Below are positions 47,029 through 55,678 of a DNA stretch of 64,000 bases, one piece after another (the first letter of the stretch is position 1; every line of letters begins with the position of its first letter). The DNA comes from JANMJD01 sp963847945. Lineage in GTDB: Bacteria > Actinomycetota > Acidimicrobiia > Acidimicrobiales > Ilumatobacteraceae. The notes under the pieces are model-generated. The model saw only the letters and a program-made list of their open reading frames with translations, did not search any database and had not been told where the DNA came from. Where the stretch lies: the NCBI GenBank assembly GCA_963847945.1, contig CAWKBX010000019.1, positions 124,001-188,000 on the forward strand. The letters run 5' to 3'. The position numbers were made by a program, and so were the translations under genes.

Positions 47029-47089
47029 CCGATATCCACCGCTGCAGTGACGGCTTCGCTGTTGGGCGTGACGCTCGATATCGGCGGCG
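47029..47089 (+). repeat. cassette site I (attC-like)
   Basis: CCGATATCCACC at 47029 and CTCGATATCGGCGGCG from 47074, spacing 45 nt. The outer arms CCGATATC/GATATCGG are a perfect 8-bp inverted repeat; the inner ACGGC-TTC-GCTGT is a near-perfect hairpin. Confidence 0.8.
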
Positions 47090-47139
47090 CGTTGTACGCT
47101 TTGTGTCAGTGCGCCGCGCAGGGCGCCCCTGGTCCGCGG

Positions 47140-47332
47140 CAAGGGCTGTGCCGACCTGCGTTTCGATCAGGTTTGCCGTGCACGCTCCGTTCCCGGCTCG
47201 TCATCAGCGGACATCGCCGAGGACACCATCGATCTCGCATCGATCGCCCGAGCGACACTGACCGATGGCACCTGGGAACTAATGACCCTCGCGGACGGCG
47301 CCCGACTCGAGACCGACGCCCGAGCAAACTAA
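47140..47332 (+). CDS. possible small cassette protein (or gene tail)
   Basis: The frame ending at TAA 47332 reads GCADLRFDQVCRARSVPGSS, ADIAEDTIDLASIARATLTD, GTWELMTLADGARLETDARAN. Amino-acid use in the last 40 residues is protein-like and ends cleanly before site J, but no good start codon is seen. The I-to-J interval is only 378 bp, so it is a one-small-gene cassette or the relic of one. Confidence 0.3.
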
Positions 47333-47406
47333 CCCCACCGACAAATCGTCGCGCGCACGAACCCCATAGCCGGCGTCAGCAGCCCGCACGAACACAGTCC
47401 AAACAT

Positions 47407-47465
47407 CCGATATCCACCACGATGGTCGGCAATTGGGCGGTTCTTCGGTGCTCGGTATTGCGCTG
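47407..47465 (+). repeat. cassette site J (attC-like)
   Basis: CCGATATCCACC at 47407 and CTCGGTATTG at 47451, spacing 44 nt. A second right-type element, ACCGGTATCGAGCACG, follows at 47498, suggesting a composite or duplicated site. Confidence 0.75.
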
Positions 47466-47649
47466 TGCTGTACGACATGGGCTCGCTGTCCGAACGACCG
47501 GTATCGAGCACGACGGCCGCCCAGGTTTGGCTGTTGTAGGGCACACAGGCGGCGCGCGTTTGCCGTGCCGATTGCCCGTAGCGGCCAGATCGCCATGTTC
47601 GAGAACGCTGCGCCGGGACTCTCGACCCGGCGGTCGTCATCCGCAGGGG

Positions 47650-48273
47650 TCAGCTGGATGGCAGAATTGGGCGCAGGTGCTCGATTGCCTCGTCGAGGGA
47701 CAGCCGACGCGGTGGCCAGCGATCCTCGGAGACGAGCCGTCGGGCGGCGGCGAGGTCGGCTGGTGCGAGCTGTTCGTGGAGATCGATCACAGCCGGACTG
47801 GTGCCGAACAGCAGCAGGACTGCCATTGGTAGCACGCTTGCGAACCTTGCCTCGATCCCGCCACAAGGACCGTCGACCATCGGTGCTCGCGCCTCGATGT
47901 GGGGCGCGAGTCGTGAGAGGCCGTCGAGGCCAACACAGAACGCGTCGGCAGCCAAGTAGTGCACGTGACCGATTCCGAGCTGGGTGATGGCAGCGCGGCA
48001 AAACAGGCACGGTTCCAGCGACGTGTACAGCGTCTTGTCCCGATGGTCGCCAAAGGGAAGCTGACCCAGCACGTCGATCTCGGCGTGTGCGATGCCGGTG
48101 CCCCTGAGCCGCCCCGCCGGCGCCTCTGCCTCACCAATGCGGTTACGACCCTCAGCGATCACTTCGCCATCCGCTCCCACAACGACCGCCCCAACCGGAA
48201 ACGAACCGGACTGAAAGGCTTCCCAGGCGAGTTCCAATGCCCGTCTCATCGATGGCTGCAGCGATCCGGTCAC
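47650..48273 (-). CDS. CMP/dCMP-type (guanine/cytosine) nucleoside deaminase
   Basis: About 207 aa from GTG 48273; ATG 48249 is the alternative. Zinc-dependent deaminase: FPVGAVVVGADGEVIAEGRN, His63-Ala-Glu65 (GIAHAEIDVLG) and PCxxC (LEPCLFCRAAI, Cys89/Cys92), then an extended C-terminal helical part (ADLAAARRLVSEDRWPPRRL) not found in minimal tRNA or cytosine deaminases. It hydrolyses an amino group from a purine or pyrimidine base. Substrate not determined. Confidence 0.75.
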   Translation of the reverse strand: MTGSLQPSMRRALELAWEAFQSGSFPVGAVVVGADGEVIAEGRNRIGEAEAPAGRLRGTGIAHAEIDVLGQLPFGDHRDKTLYTSLEPCLFCRAAITQLGIGHVHYLAADAFCVGLDGLSRLAPHIEARAPMVDGPCGGIEARFASVLPMAVLLLFGTSPAVIDLHEQLAPADLAAARRLVSEDRWPPRRLSLDEAIEHLRPILPSS

Positions 48274-48461
48274 CCCCGCACGATAACGCTCGCCGACGTG
48301 CTGGGAACCCCACCCGACTTTGCCCGAAGCAGCGCAGCCACGGCGCACCGCTTCTTGGCTGATGCCGAGCACCCGGGACTGTCGGTTTCGTTATGTGTGC
48401 CTCCGACCCGGCGGTCTGGGGCAGGGGCCGAGTTGACGTTGTGCGGGTTCGGTGTTGCTGG

Positions 48462-48816
48462 TCAGGTGCTGGCGGATGCGATTTGGTTGCGAAGGTCGTT
48501 GGGGATCGGGAGTCGGCGGAAGGGGCTGATGTTGGCGCCGCCGGTGTTTCCTTCGGGGACGAGTCCAGTCGCTGTTTTGGCGGCTGCGCCGACGATCCTC
48601 AGTAGCTGGCCGAAAAACCGCGGGGAGTTCGTTGCCGGATCGCCCATCGCAGCATGGCGACGTGCGCGGTACGTGTTGCCGGGTTGATGTTTGGCCGAGC
48701 ACGTGGGCTCGTTCGAGGTGATGAAAGGCTCGGGCCGGATCGACCGGCTCGATCGACACAGCGAGTTCGAGCTCGGCTGTCACGGCGGGGTTGATGTTTC
48801 GGGAGTAGCGACTCAT
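48462..48816 (-). CDS. DUF3703 family protein (one frameshift)
   Basis: From ATG 48816: INPAVTAELELAVSIEPVDP, ARAFHHLERAHVLGQTS. After a shift near 48,665 it continues QLLRIVGAAAKTATGLVPEG, NTGGANISPFRRLPIPNDLR, the conserved second half of DUF3703. About 118 aa. These proteins accompany ArsR regulators and isoprenylcysteine methyltransferases in metal- or arsenic-response clusters, as here with the divergent ArsR gene 40 bp away. Biochemical role unknown. Confidence 0.7.
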
Positions 48817-48829
48817 GACATTGACGTTA

Positions 48830-48847
48830 GTTCAGTCTATAGTGAAC
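48830..48847. promoter_or_regulatory. ArsR-type operator in the divergent promoter
   Basis: GTTCAGTCTATAGTGAAC: inverted arms GTTCA/TGAAC around CTATAG, between DUF3703 (start 48816) and ArsR (start 48857). TATAGT inside it resembles a -10 box, so a bound repressor would block transcription. Confidence 0.55.
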
Positions 48848-48856
48848 AATTATGGG

Positions 48857-49198
48857 ATGGATGTCGAATCACCGCTGACCCGAGTGGGTATCGCCCTTGC
48901 CGAACCTGTCCGTCAGCGGATTCTGCTTGCGTTGCTCGATGGCCCTGCTCGGCCGGGCGAACTCCTCGAGAGTCTCGAGGTTTCGAAAACGAACCTGTCC
49001 AATCACTTGGCCTGCCTTCGCGGGTGCGGGTTGATTGTTGGTGAACATCTCGGCCGATCAATCACCTACCGGCTGGTGTCACCCGACTTGGAACACGCTC
49101 TGCGTGACCTCCTCCGGTTGGAGGTGCGCCTCTGTGAGATCGCCACGGCCGCCAACTCGCTAACGCTGGATTCACGGCCGCAGCGGGTGACGGCATGA
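48857..49198 (+). CDS. ArsR/SmtB-family transcriptional repressor
   Basis: 113 aa from ATG 48857. Winged helix: GIALAEPVRQRILLALLDGP, ARPGELLESLEVSKTNLSNHLACL (recognition helix), GCGLIVGEHLGRSITYRL. Cys in SNHLACLRGCG and LEVRLCEIA could sense a metal(loid); CmtR-like Cys pairs are not exact. It likely represses itself, ICMT and the divergent DUF3703 through the operator at 48830. Stop overlaps the next start (ATGA). Confidence 0.8.
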   Translation: MDVESPLTRVGIALAEPVRQRILLALLDGPARPGELLESLEVSKTNLSNHLACLRGCGLIVGEHLGRSITYRLVSPDLEHALRDLLRLEVRLCEIATAANSLTLDSRPQRVTA

Positions 49199-49779
49199 GT
49201 CCGAAATCGGTTTCGATCGGGCTCCTGATCGTCTGGCTGGTGACGTCGGTCGTCGTGAGAGTCGCGCTGCATCGACGATCGACCGGCTCATCGGGGATCG
49301 CTGCGGTCACCGCTCGTCCCGGGTCGTTGGAGTGGTTCGCAACAGCGCTCTTCGTTGTCTCGCTTGTCGCCGCCGGCGTAGGCCTCTTTGTTGCTAAAGG
49401 TGATTCCGAGTGGTCGGCGCGGGAGATCGGTGGTGGAGTCCTCGCGGCGGTTGGTGTGCTCGTGACATTCGCGGCGCAGTCGTCGATGGGACGATCCTGG
49501 CGGATCGGGGTCGACCCGACCGAGCGAACGGCACTCCGCACCGAAGGAATGTTCGCCATCGTGCGCAACCCGATATTCACCGCGATGGCCATGACCCTGA
49601 TCGGCTTCGCAGCACTGTCATCGCACCCGCTCGTGTTCACCGGCATCGTGGTGTTTGTCGTCTCGATCGAGCTACAGGTCCGCTACGTCGAAGAGCCGTA
49701 TCTCTCCGCCACACACGGGGCCGACTTTCAGGACTATGCCTCGAAGGTCGGCCGGTTTGTCCCACGAGTCGGTCGTTGA
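49195..49779 (+). CDS. isoprenylcysteine carboxyl methyltransferase (ICMT/PEMT) family membrane protein
   Basis: 194 aa with about four to five membrane helices (SIGLLIVWLVTSVVVRVAL, ATALFVVSLVAAGVGLFVA, GVLAAVGVLVTFAAQ, IFTAMAMTLIGFAAL, LVFTGIVVFVVSIEL). The SAM-binding C-terminal signature GMFAIVRNPIFTAM and YVEEPYLSATHG is intact. Bacterial relatives sit with ArsR regulators and are thought to methylate a metalloid or lipid substrate. Translation is coupled to arsR through an ATGA overlap. Confidence 0.75.
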   Translation: MSPKSVSIGLLIVWLVTSVVVRVALHRRSTGSSGIAAVTARPGSLEWFATALFVVSLVAAGVGLFVAKGDSEWSAREIGGGVLAAVGVLVTFAAQSSMGRSWRIGVDPTERTALRTEGMFAIVRNPIFTAMAMTLIGFAALSSHPLVFTGIVVFVVSIELQVRYVEEPYLSATHGADFQDYASKVGRFVPRVGR

Positions 49780-49983
49780 CCAGCGACGGCCCCTGACCCG
49801 CAACACCGTCTTCTCTGTGTACAAAGTGCCGGTCGCGGGACTTTGAGAAATGTCTGTGCGCATAGCGATGGTTGCCAGGGAGTTCGCGCCTCTGGCGCAA
49901 TCCGGCGATATGGGCCAGTCGACTACCGGTGCGGGAGTGCGAGCCCGGTACGCGGATCTCCACGTCAGCCTCAGGGAGAGAAC

Positions 49984-50376
49984 TCAGAGCGCGGCCGCGA
50001 TCACGTCGATCTCCAGCAGCAACTCAGGCAACGCCAAAGAGCGCACCTCGACGATCGTGTCGGCGGGGTAAGGCGCCGTGAAGTACCGCAGGCGTGCCTC
50101 CACGATCTTCGGGAAGTTCGCCATGTTCGTCAGGTAGATCGTTACCTTCACGATGCGCGAACGGTCGCTTCCGCCGGCCGCGAGCACCCGGTCGATGTTT
50201 GCGAAGGTCTGGACCAGTTGGGCGTCGAAATCGCCGACACCGACGATTGCACCTGCGTCGTCGATGGAGGCCTGCCCAGAAAGAAAGATCAGATCGCCGA
50301 CGCGCCAGCCCGGCGCGATCGCGTACGGAGCGAGCGGATCGGGGTCAATGACGATGACTTGGGGTGTGACGGCCAT
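49984..50376 (-). CDS. RidA/YjgF/YER057c family protein
   Basis: 130 aa. VGDLIFLSGQASIDDAGAIVG, DFDAQLVQTFANIDRVLAAG, GSDRSRIVKVTIYLTNMANF and VEVRSLALPELLLEIDVIAA match the trimeric RidA fold. The family hydrolyses reactive enamine/imine intermediates or acts in specific catabolic steps; the last Arg of the RidA active site (IAR-type, here VRS region) is present in shifted form, so true imine deaminase activity is uncertain. Monocistronic. 49,780-49,983 upstream of its end holds no gene. Confidence 0.8.
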   Translation of the reverse strand: MAVTPQVIVIDPDPLAPYAIAPGWRVGDLIFLSGQASIDDAGAIVGVGDFDAQLVQTFANIDRVLAAGGSDRSRIVKVTIYLTNMANFPKIVEARLRYFTAPYPADTIVEVRSLALPELLLEIDVIAAAL

Positions 50377-50728
50377 GGTGTTTCCCTTCGGTGGCGAGAG
50401 GGCCGAAGATAGCGCGCGTCGCGATTCCCAGCAGACGGTGTTGGCGGCAGAGAAACGGTGGATTAAGCAGAGTGGGTCGGATCTTGGCGCGTGACAGAGC
50501 GTCGCCCCGTTGACAACTGCGTGCGCGTCCTGAAGTCGAACGACCCTGCGAGTTCTCTACCCAAACATCTCGCCACTTAGACCTGCCTCCGATGTGCTGG
50601 TAGGAGGCACTCCATAACGTCGCCGCAGCACCGCCGCCCGACGAGCGCGATGCGCACCCGACTTTGCATGATATACGGGTGATATTTGTCGGTTTCTGCG
50701 ATGCTGGTTTGATGCCTGGTGATCGTCG

Positions 50729-51764
50729 ATGAGGTGGACGCCGTGTGTGGTTCGGTCGTACTCGCCGTTGGGTGAGTTGTCGTCGGTGGTGGTGGGTCAT
50801 CGGTTGGTCGATGAGTTCTTGGAGTTCTGCCGGGCTCGGTGCCGGCCGAACACGATCGTGGCGTTGGCGTGGGATCTGAAGACGTTCTTCTCGTTCGTTG
50901 ACAAGCCCCCGTCGAAGGTGACCAGCAGCGACGTGTTCGCGTTCATCCGCGCGGCAGAGCTCGGGTGGCGACGGCAAGGTCGTGCGCCTGGACGGCTCGG
51001 ATGGTGTGTCGTCACGCACGATCCGTCGTCGGGTGTCATCGGTGTCGAGTTTCTACGCGTACGTGGTCGCGCGTGGCGACACGTCGATCACTCGGAATCC
51101 GGTCCCGCGAGGGTTGCCGACGAGACGGGAACGGTCGCGCCCTCGTCAGGGTGTGGCGTTGGTCCGCAACGTCAAGACGTTGCCACGCGTGCTCGCCCCC
51201 ACGGAGATCGACGCGTTGCTCGGCGCGTTGCGCACCGAGCGGGACCGGGCGATGGTCGAAGCGATGGTGTTGGGCGGGCTGCGCCGGTGCGAAGTTCTCG
51301 GGTTACGGCTCGGTGATGTTCGTGTTGGTGAGCGGCGGGTGTTCATCAATGATGGCAAGGCCGGCCGGCAGCGGCTGATCCCGATCTCGAACCGGTTCTT
51401 CGCGACGTTGGCCCGCTACCTCGACACGGAACGCCCGAGCGGTGTGGACACGGACCGGGTGTTCGTCGTGTTGAAAGGACCACGACGCGGTCTGCCGTTG
51501 TCAGCACACGGTTTGGATGAGATCATCCAGGGCGCACGGGGGCGGGCCGGGTTGACGCACGCGACGTGTCACGAGTTGCGCCACACCTGTTTCACCCGGC
51601 TGCGCGAGGCGGGCATGTCGCTCGAAGCAATCCAGGCTCAAGCTGGTCACGCGTCGATCGAGACCACCCGGATCTATCTCCATCTGACCAACGACTGGCT
51701 GGCTGGCGAGTACCGCAAAGCGGCCGAAGCAATCGACGCACAGAACCTGCGAGCGATCCGATGA
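50729..51764 (+). CDS. tyrosine recombinase 1 of the module (one frameshift)
   Basis: ATG 50729: VVVGHRLVDEFLEFCRARCR, PNTIVALAWDLKTFFSFV form the core-binding domain. After a shift near 50,970 the catalytic domain reads TIRRRVSSVSSFYAYVVARG, ALLGALRTERDRAMVEAMVL with Arg in GGLRRCEVLGL, Lys in NDGKAGRQRLIP, H-x2-R in CHELRHTCF, GHASIETTRIYLHLT with the Tyr nucleophile. About 345 aa, TnpA-sized. Stop overlaps the start of recombinase 2 (ATGA). Confidence 0.75.
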
Positions 51765-53035
51765 CCGCCACCGCCACCGCCGCCGCTGCTGCTGCTGCTG
51801 GTGCTCGCAAGCTGCGTCCGAGTCGGGTCGTGCCTGATCGGTGGGTGGCGATCGATGCTGTCGCATCGCAGATGGTCGAGACGATGCTTGCCTATCTGGA
51901 CCAGATCACGGTGTCGTTGCGCCCGTCGACGGTGTCGGCGGTGGGGACTGATCTGTGGATCCTTGCCGGGTTCCTGATCGAACATGACCCCACGATCGAC
52001 TGCGTCGCCGATATCGGCCGGTCGCACATCGAGGCGTTCAAGCTGTGGCAACACGCCCAGCCGGGCAACAAGGGCACGATCAAGGTGGCGACGTTCCGGC
52101 GTCGACTCGGGATGTTGCGGATGTTCTTCATCCGGATCATCGAGTGGGGCTGGGACGACGCCCCTGCTCGGGTTCCGATCTTCTTCGGTGACCTGCCCAG
52201 AGCCGACGAAGCCCTGCCCCGGTTCATCGACGACGCCAACTTCGCCCGGTTCATGCGCGCCCTCAATGACGAACCCCGCATCCACTGGCGTCTCGCGATC
52301 GGACTGCTCGCTCGCACCGGGATGCGTGTCGGTGAACTCTGCGACCTCGAAGCCGACGCGGTCACCCTGATCGGCGACGCCTACTGGCTGCGGATCCCGG
52401 TCGGCAAACTCCACAACGACCGCTACGTGCCCTTGCACCCCCATCTCGTCGAGTTGATCACCACCTATCAGGCCACGAACGGGCCGCATCCCCACGGGCG
52501 CCTGCTGACCGGCCAGAACGGCCCGTTGAACCGTTACGCCGTGGAACGCTGGATCGACAGCGTCGCCCGACGAGCAGGCATCGGCCACGTCCACCCACAC
52601 CAACTCCGCCACACGCTCGCCACCCAAGCAATCAACCGGGGCATGTCGCTCGAAGCGATCGCTGCGCTGCTCGGGCATCGCTCGCTGAACATGACCCGCC
52701 GCTACGCCCAAATCTCCAACCGTGTCGTCGCTGACGAATACGACGCCGTCACCGCCAAAGTCGAAGCGCTCTACCAACCACCGGTCGAAGGCCCGAACAT
52801 GCGCCGCCTCCGAGAGGCCAACCGGCGACACCTCGGCAACGGCTGGTGCGAACGCCCCGCCGAGCTCGACTGCCACTTCGAATCGATCTGCGAAAACTGC
52901 GCCCACTTCGCCACCAACACCACGTTCCGTCCCGTGCTCATCCGACAACGCGACCACGCCGCCCGCAACACCCAGACCGCACGAGCCGAACTCTTCGCCG
53001 GCCTCATCGAACGGATCGAGGACCCCAACCCATGA
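51761..53035 (+). CDS. tyrosine recombinase 2 of the module, with C-terminal Cys-rich tail
   Basis: 424 aa. An alanine-rich start from a short GCN repeat, a core-binding domain (STVSAVGTDLWILAGFLIEH), then Arg in ARTGMRVGELCDL, HPHQLRHTLATQ (H-x2-R), GHRSLNMTRRYAQ (His and Tyr). After the catalytic domain a tail carries four cysteines in CERPAELDCHFESICENCAH, a zinc-ribbon-like element seen in TnpB-type transposon recombinases. Overlaps recombinase 1 and the small gene by ATGA. Confidence 0.85.
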   Translation: MTATATAAAAAAAGARKLRPSRVVPDRWVAIDAVASQMVETMLAYLDQITVSLRPSTVSAVGTDLWILAGFLIEHDPTIDCVADIGRSHIEAFKLWQHAQPGNKGTIKVATFRRRLGMLRMFFIRIIEWGWDDAPARVPIFFGDLPRADEALPRFIDDANFARFMRALNDEPRIHWRLAIGLLARTGMRVGELCDLEADAVTLIGDAYWLRIPVGKLHNDRYVPLHPHLVELITTYQATNGPHPHGRLLTGQNGPLNRYAVERWIDSVARRAGIGHVHPHQLRHTLATQAINRGMSLEAIAALLGHRSLNMTRRYAQISNRVVADEYDAVTAKVEALYQPPVEGPNMRRLREANRRHLGNGWCERPAELDCHFESICENCAHFATNTTFRPVLIRQRDHAARNTQTARAELFAGLIERIEDPNP

Positions 53036-53259
53036 ACGAGATCGCACTCACCGCCGAGCACGCCATCGAACTCGTCGAACTCCTCGAGTTCCTCCACGAC
53101 TGGACCACAACCGACCGTCAGCACCTCAGCGAGTCCCTCGCCCGCTTCACCGGAAGCGACGCCTACAACCTCGACGCCCTCCGCGCCGACCTCGCCCGCT
53201 TCGCCTTCCTCCTCGGCGGCAACGGCGAACAACTCCTCGACAGCCCCGACGAAATCTGA
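53032..53259 (+). CDS. small accessory protein of the recombinase module (TnpC-like position)
   Basis: 75 aa: MNEIALTAEHAIELVELLEF, LHDWTTTDRQHLSESLARFT, LDALRADLARFAFLLGG. Predominantly helical and acidic. Position and size match TnpC-like accessory proteins that follow two tyrosine recombinases in Tn554-type elements and orient insertion. Similarity to a known family is not visible. Start ATG overlaps the stop of recombinase 2. Confidence 0.6.
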   Translation: MNEIALTAEHAIELVELLEFLHDWTTTDRQHLSESLARFTGSDAYNLDALRADLARFAFLLGGNGEQLLDSPDEI

Positions 53260-53352
53260 GCAAACCCCTTGACAACGATCACCCATATATTGCCCGAAGT
53301 CGGGCGGCTCCGGGCCCGAACTGCACTCGACCCCACGGACGTCCGAGAGCAC

Positions 53353-53364
53353 TCCATATCCACC
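53353..53364 (+). repeat. cassette site P, left element, separated from its right part by IS110 copy 1
   Basis: TCCATATCCACC ends exactly where the IS begins. Joined to 54720-54767 it gives a site with 45-nt spacing. Confidence 0.75.
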
Positions 53365-53592
53365 ATCTTGTGATGATGGGGGTGTCCTCGGGGTTGGCCA
53401 ACCTTGAGGGCATGGTTCGTGGGGCTCGCTCGGTATCCACCTGCCCGACCGGTTCGGTCGTGGCTCGCAACGGCTTGCGGTCCTGCGGATCGAAGTCGAT
53501 GTGTGGCGTGGCTCGAGAGAGGTCTGCACTGCTGAAAGATGGTTTGCCCGCCCCTCATCGCACCCATCAACGCGACGAAGGGAGCGAACATC
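53365..53592 (+). ncRNA. candidate IS110 bridge RNA region, copy 1
   Basis: Non-coding left end where IS110-subgroup elements encode the bridge RNA. GGTATCCACC at 53432-53441 is identical to the cassette left element into which both copies inserted, as expected for a left target guide. It is followed by the hairpin CGACCGGTTCGGTCG. GAGAGG near 53,517 matches GAGAGG at the right end of the IS and AAAGAT near 53,535 nearly complements its first bases, plausible donor guides. Structure was not computed. Confidence 0.5.
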
Positions 53593-54707
53593 ATGACCAT
53601 CATCATCGGCGTGGACCCGCACAAGGCGTCCAACACCATCGCCGTGCTCGACGGCGACGAGGTCCTCGTCGACCACCGCTACCGCAACACCACGACCGGC
53701 TTCACGGAGATGCTCGATGCCGTCGCCGCCTGGCCGCAGCGACGATGGGCGGTCGAAGGCGCCCACGGGATGGGCCACCTGGTCGCCCAACAACTCATCG
53801 CTCACGGCGAAACGGTGCTCGACGTGCCGGCCAAGTTGGCCACCCGGGTGCGGGTCTACTCGACCGGGCACGGCCGCAAGACCGACCGCGACGATGCCAT
53901 CTCGATCGCCCGCGCCGCGGTGCACTCGCGTTCGTTACGCAGGTCGTGGTGGGCGGCGAACTGGACGCGTTGAAACTGCTCGTCGAGTATCGCCGCCAGT
54001 TCGTGGTCGCCCGCACCCGGGCAACATGCCGATTGCATCGGCTGCTACGAGAACTGATCGCTGGTGGGGCCCCGCTCGATCTGAGCGCCGATCATGCCGC
54101 GAAGCTGCTCGCCAAGGTGCGTCCCGTCGACCCGGCTGGCCGGATGCGCCGTCAGATCGCCAAGCACCACATCGCCGATATCCGCGCCCTCGATCGTCGT
54201 CTCGACGACCTCGCTGAACAACTCGAGCAGGCCGTCACGGCCACCGGGACCAGCGTGACCAGCCTCTACGGGGTCGGGCGGATCAGCGCCGCGACGATCC
54301 TCGCTGAGACCGGTGACATCACCCGGTTCGCGACCCGCAACCACTACGCCAGCTACGCCGGTACCGCCCCGCTCGACGCGTCCAGCGGCGACATGCAACG
54401 CCATCGGGTCAACCCGGCCGGGAACCGCCAACTGAACTGGGCGATCCACATCGCCGCGATCGTGCAGATCCGACACGACTGCCCCGGACGCGACTACTAC
54501 CAACGGAAACTCGCCACCGGCAAAGACTCGCGAGCCGCGCTGCGCTGCTTGAAACGACGAATCACCGACGCCGTCTACCGCCAGCTCCGAACCGACGCCG
54601 GACTCACCAACGAACCCGACCACACCTGGCCCCGAACCGCCCCAGCAATCCGCCGCCGCTACCACTCACCACACACCCCAAGACACGTCCCCGCACGAAA
54701 AACTTGA
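53593..54707 (+). CDS. IS110-family transposase (DEDD), copy 1, one frameshift
   Basis: ATG 53593 after GAAGGGAGC. RuvC-like DEDD domain: IIIGVDPHKASNTIAVLD (first Asp), WAVEGAHGMGHLVAQ (Glu), GRKTDRDDAISIARA (Asp pair). C-terminal Tnp domain: LYGVGRISAATILAETGDIT, YASYAGTAPLDASSGDMQRH with the catalytic Ser, NRQLNWAIHIAAIVQIRHDC. About 371 aa, family-sized. The frame breaks near 53,940 at the codon where copy 2 is also broken, though by a different indel. The recombinase would use the bridge RNA to join IS circle and target. Confidence 0.8.
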
Positions 54708-54719
54708 CAGAGAGGAGCC

Positions 54720-54767
54720 GGTGTGGATCGACATCTTGAGGGCGGCAGGCCGCTCGGTATCGCTCCG
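54720..54767 (+). repeat. cassette site P, right part
   Basis: Begins with G directly after the IS, as the base after CCACC in intact sites, and contains CTCGGTATCGCTCCG from 54753. Confidence 0.75.
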
Positions 54768-54907
54768 CCGGACGTGCGCGGCGGCCGAGAAGTGGCCGTC
54801 GTAGCAGCGGTCGGCGCGCTCGGTCCGTCGAAACTCGTTGGCGCGTGGGGGCGGTGTGCCGCGACGCTGTGCGGGTGCATGAGTCTGCCTCGGTCGTCGA
54901 CGTGTGG

Positions 54908-55441
54908 ATGATCAACCGCGATCTTCGCAACGCTCCACGATTCGCATTGCCAAACGGCTACCGCATGCGGTTCTACCGCGACGGCGACATCACGACGTGG
55001 TTGCGCATTCAAGCCGCGGCTGAGAAGCCATCGGAGCCGCCGGGCGAGGACACCTTTCGCGACGAGTACGGCTGGGATCACGCCTATCTGGCCGAGCGCA
55101 TCATGTTTCTCGTCGACCCCGAGGATCGGGACATCGGCACGATCACCGCGTGGAATGACACCGAGTTTGAGCACCGCGAACTGGGCCGGATCCATTGGGT
55201 AGCGATCGTTCCCGAAGCACAAGGCGTCGGGCTGGCCAAGCCAATGTTGAGCGCAGCCTGTGGCGTGCTTGGCGATCATGGCCACCGCGAGGCATGGCTG
55301 GGGACCGACTCCTCACGAGTGCCAGCGGTGAACCTGTACTTGCAATTCGGCTTCGTTCCGTATCCGCGAGATGGGATCGAGCGTGACGCCTGGCAGACAC
55401 TCACGCCGCAACTGCGGTACCCGTTGGAACCATGTGCGTGA
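54908..55441 (+). CDS. GNAT-family acetyltransferase
   Basis: 177 aa from ATG 54908; GTG 54875 is an upstream alternative. MRFYRDGDITTWLRIQAAAE, MFLVDPEDRDIGTITAWNDT, RIHWVAIVPEAQGVGLAKPM (the R/Q-x2-G-x-G/A acetyl-CoA loop), REAWLGTDSSRVPAVNLYLQ, FGFVPYPR. A standard GNAT fold with acceptor unknown. It is the first gene after site P, reading in the site orientation, with no promoter-like sequence beyond the 54,768-54,900 leader. Confidence 0.75.
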   Translation: MINRDLRNAPRFALPNGYRMRFYRDGDITTWLRIQAAAEKPSEPPGEDTFRDEYGWDHAYLAERIMFLVDPEDRDIGTITAWNDTEFEHRELGRIHWVAIVPEAQGVGLAKPMLSAACGVLGDHGHREAWLGTDSSRVPAVNLYLQFGFVPYPRDGIERDAWQTLTPQLRYPLEPCA

Positions 55442-55678
55442 AGAGAGTCGTTTGGAAGCAGTACCAGCCATTCGCCTTGGCGATCGTGCGCCGACGCGCC
55501 GGTGCGCTCGCGCCACCCATCACGATGGCGGGCCGCCATCGCCGACCGGACGCGGGAACGCACACCAACACCCCACAACCTGCGGAACTACGGCGTCGCC
55601 GACACTCATCCTGTCCATCGAAGCGGGGGTCACGCTCGACGCCTCGCTCGGGCGGACCAGTTTGGGATACTTCGAGTC

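Larger units (their letters stand above)
50656..53308 (+). mobile_element. two-tyrosine-recombinase module with about 33-bp inverted ends
   Basis: Left end ACCCGACTTTGCATGATATA CGGGTGAT (to 50688) is matched by the reverse complement of 53274-53308 (CCCGACTTCGGGCAATATAT GGGTGATC). Core arms ATATACGGGTGAT (50671) and ATATATGGGTGAT (53278, reversed) agree at 12 of 13. Inside are three genes with ATGA overlaps. The layout recalls Tn554-type TnpA/TnpB/TnpC or RIT elements. It carries no cargo. It lies upstream of IS110 copy 1. Confidence 0.6.
53365..54719 (+). mobile_element. IS110-family insertion sequence, copy 1
   Basis: 1355 bp, no terminal inverted repeats or long target duplication. The left flank ends CCACC and the right end is GAGGAGCC followed by G, so the CC may be the core dinucleotide. 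Long non-coding left end (228 bp) and about 12 bp on the right: IS110-subgroup layout. Copy 2 (61825-63182) is about 97 percent alike by eye. Both interrupt a cassette site at the same point. Confidence 0.85.

Noticed and set aside
47089..47406. Structured RNA in the short I-to-J interval
   Set aside because: No recognisable fold or conserved motif; a small ORF or relic explains it as well.
53431..53441. Reading the GGTATCCACC inside each IS as another cassette site
   Set aside because: No right element 43-45 nt downstream, and it is carried by both IS copies; better explained as a guide sequence.
52722..53590. One long + strand frame joining recombinase 2, the small gene and the IS transposase
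   Set aside because: It crosses two element boundaries and matches known proteins only after the transposase frame begins.
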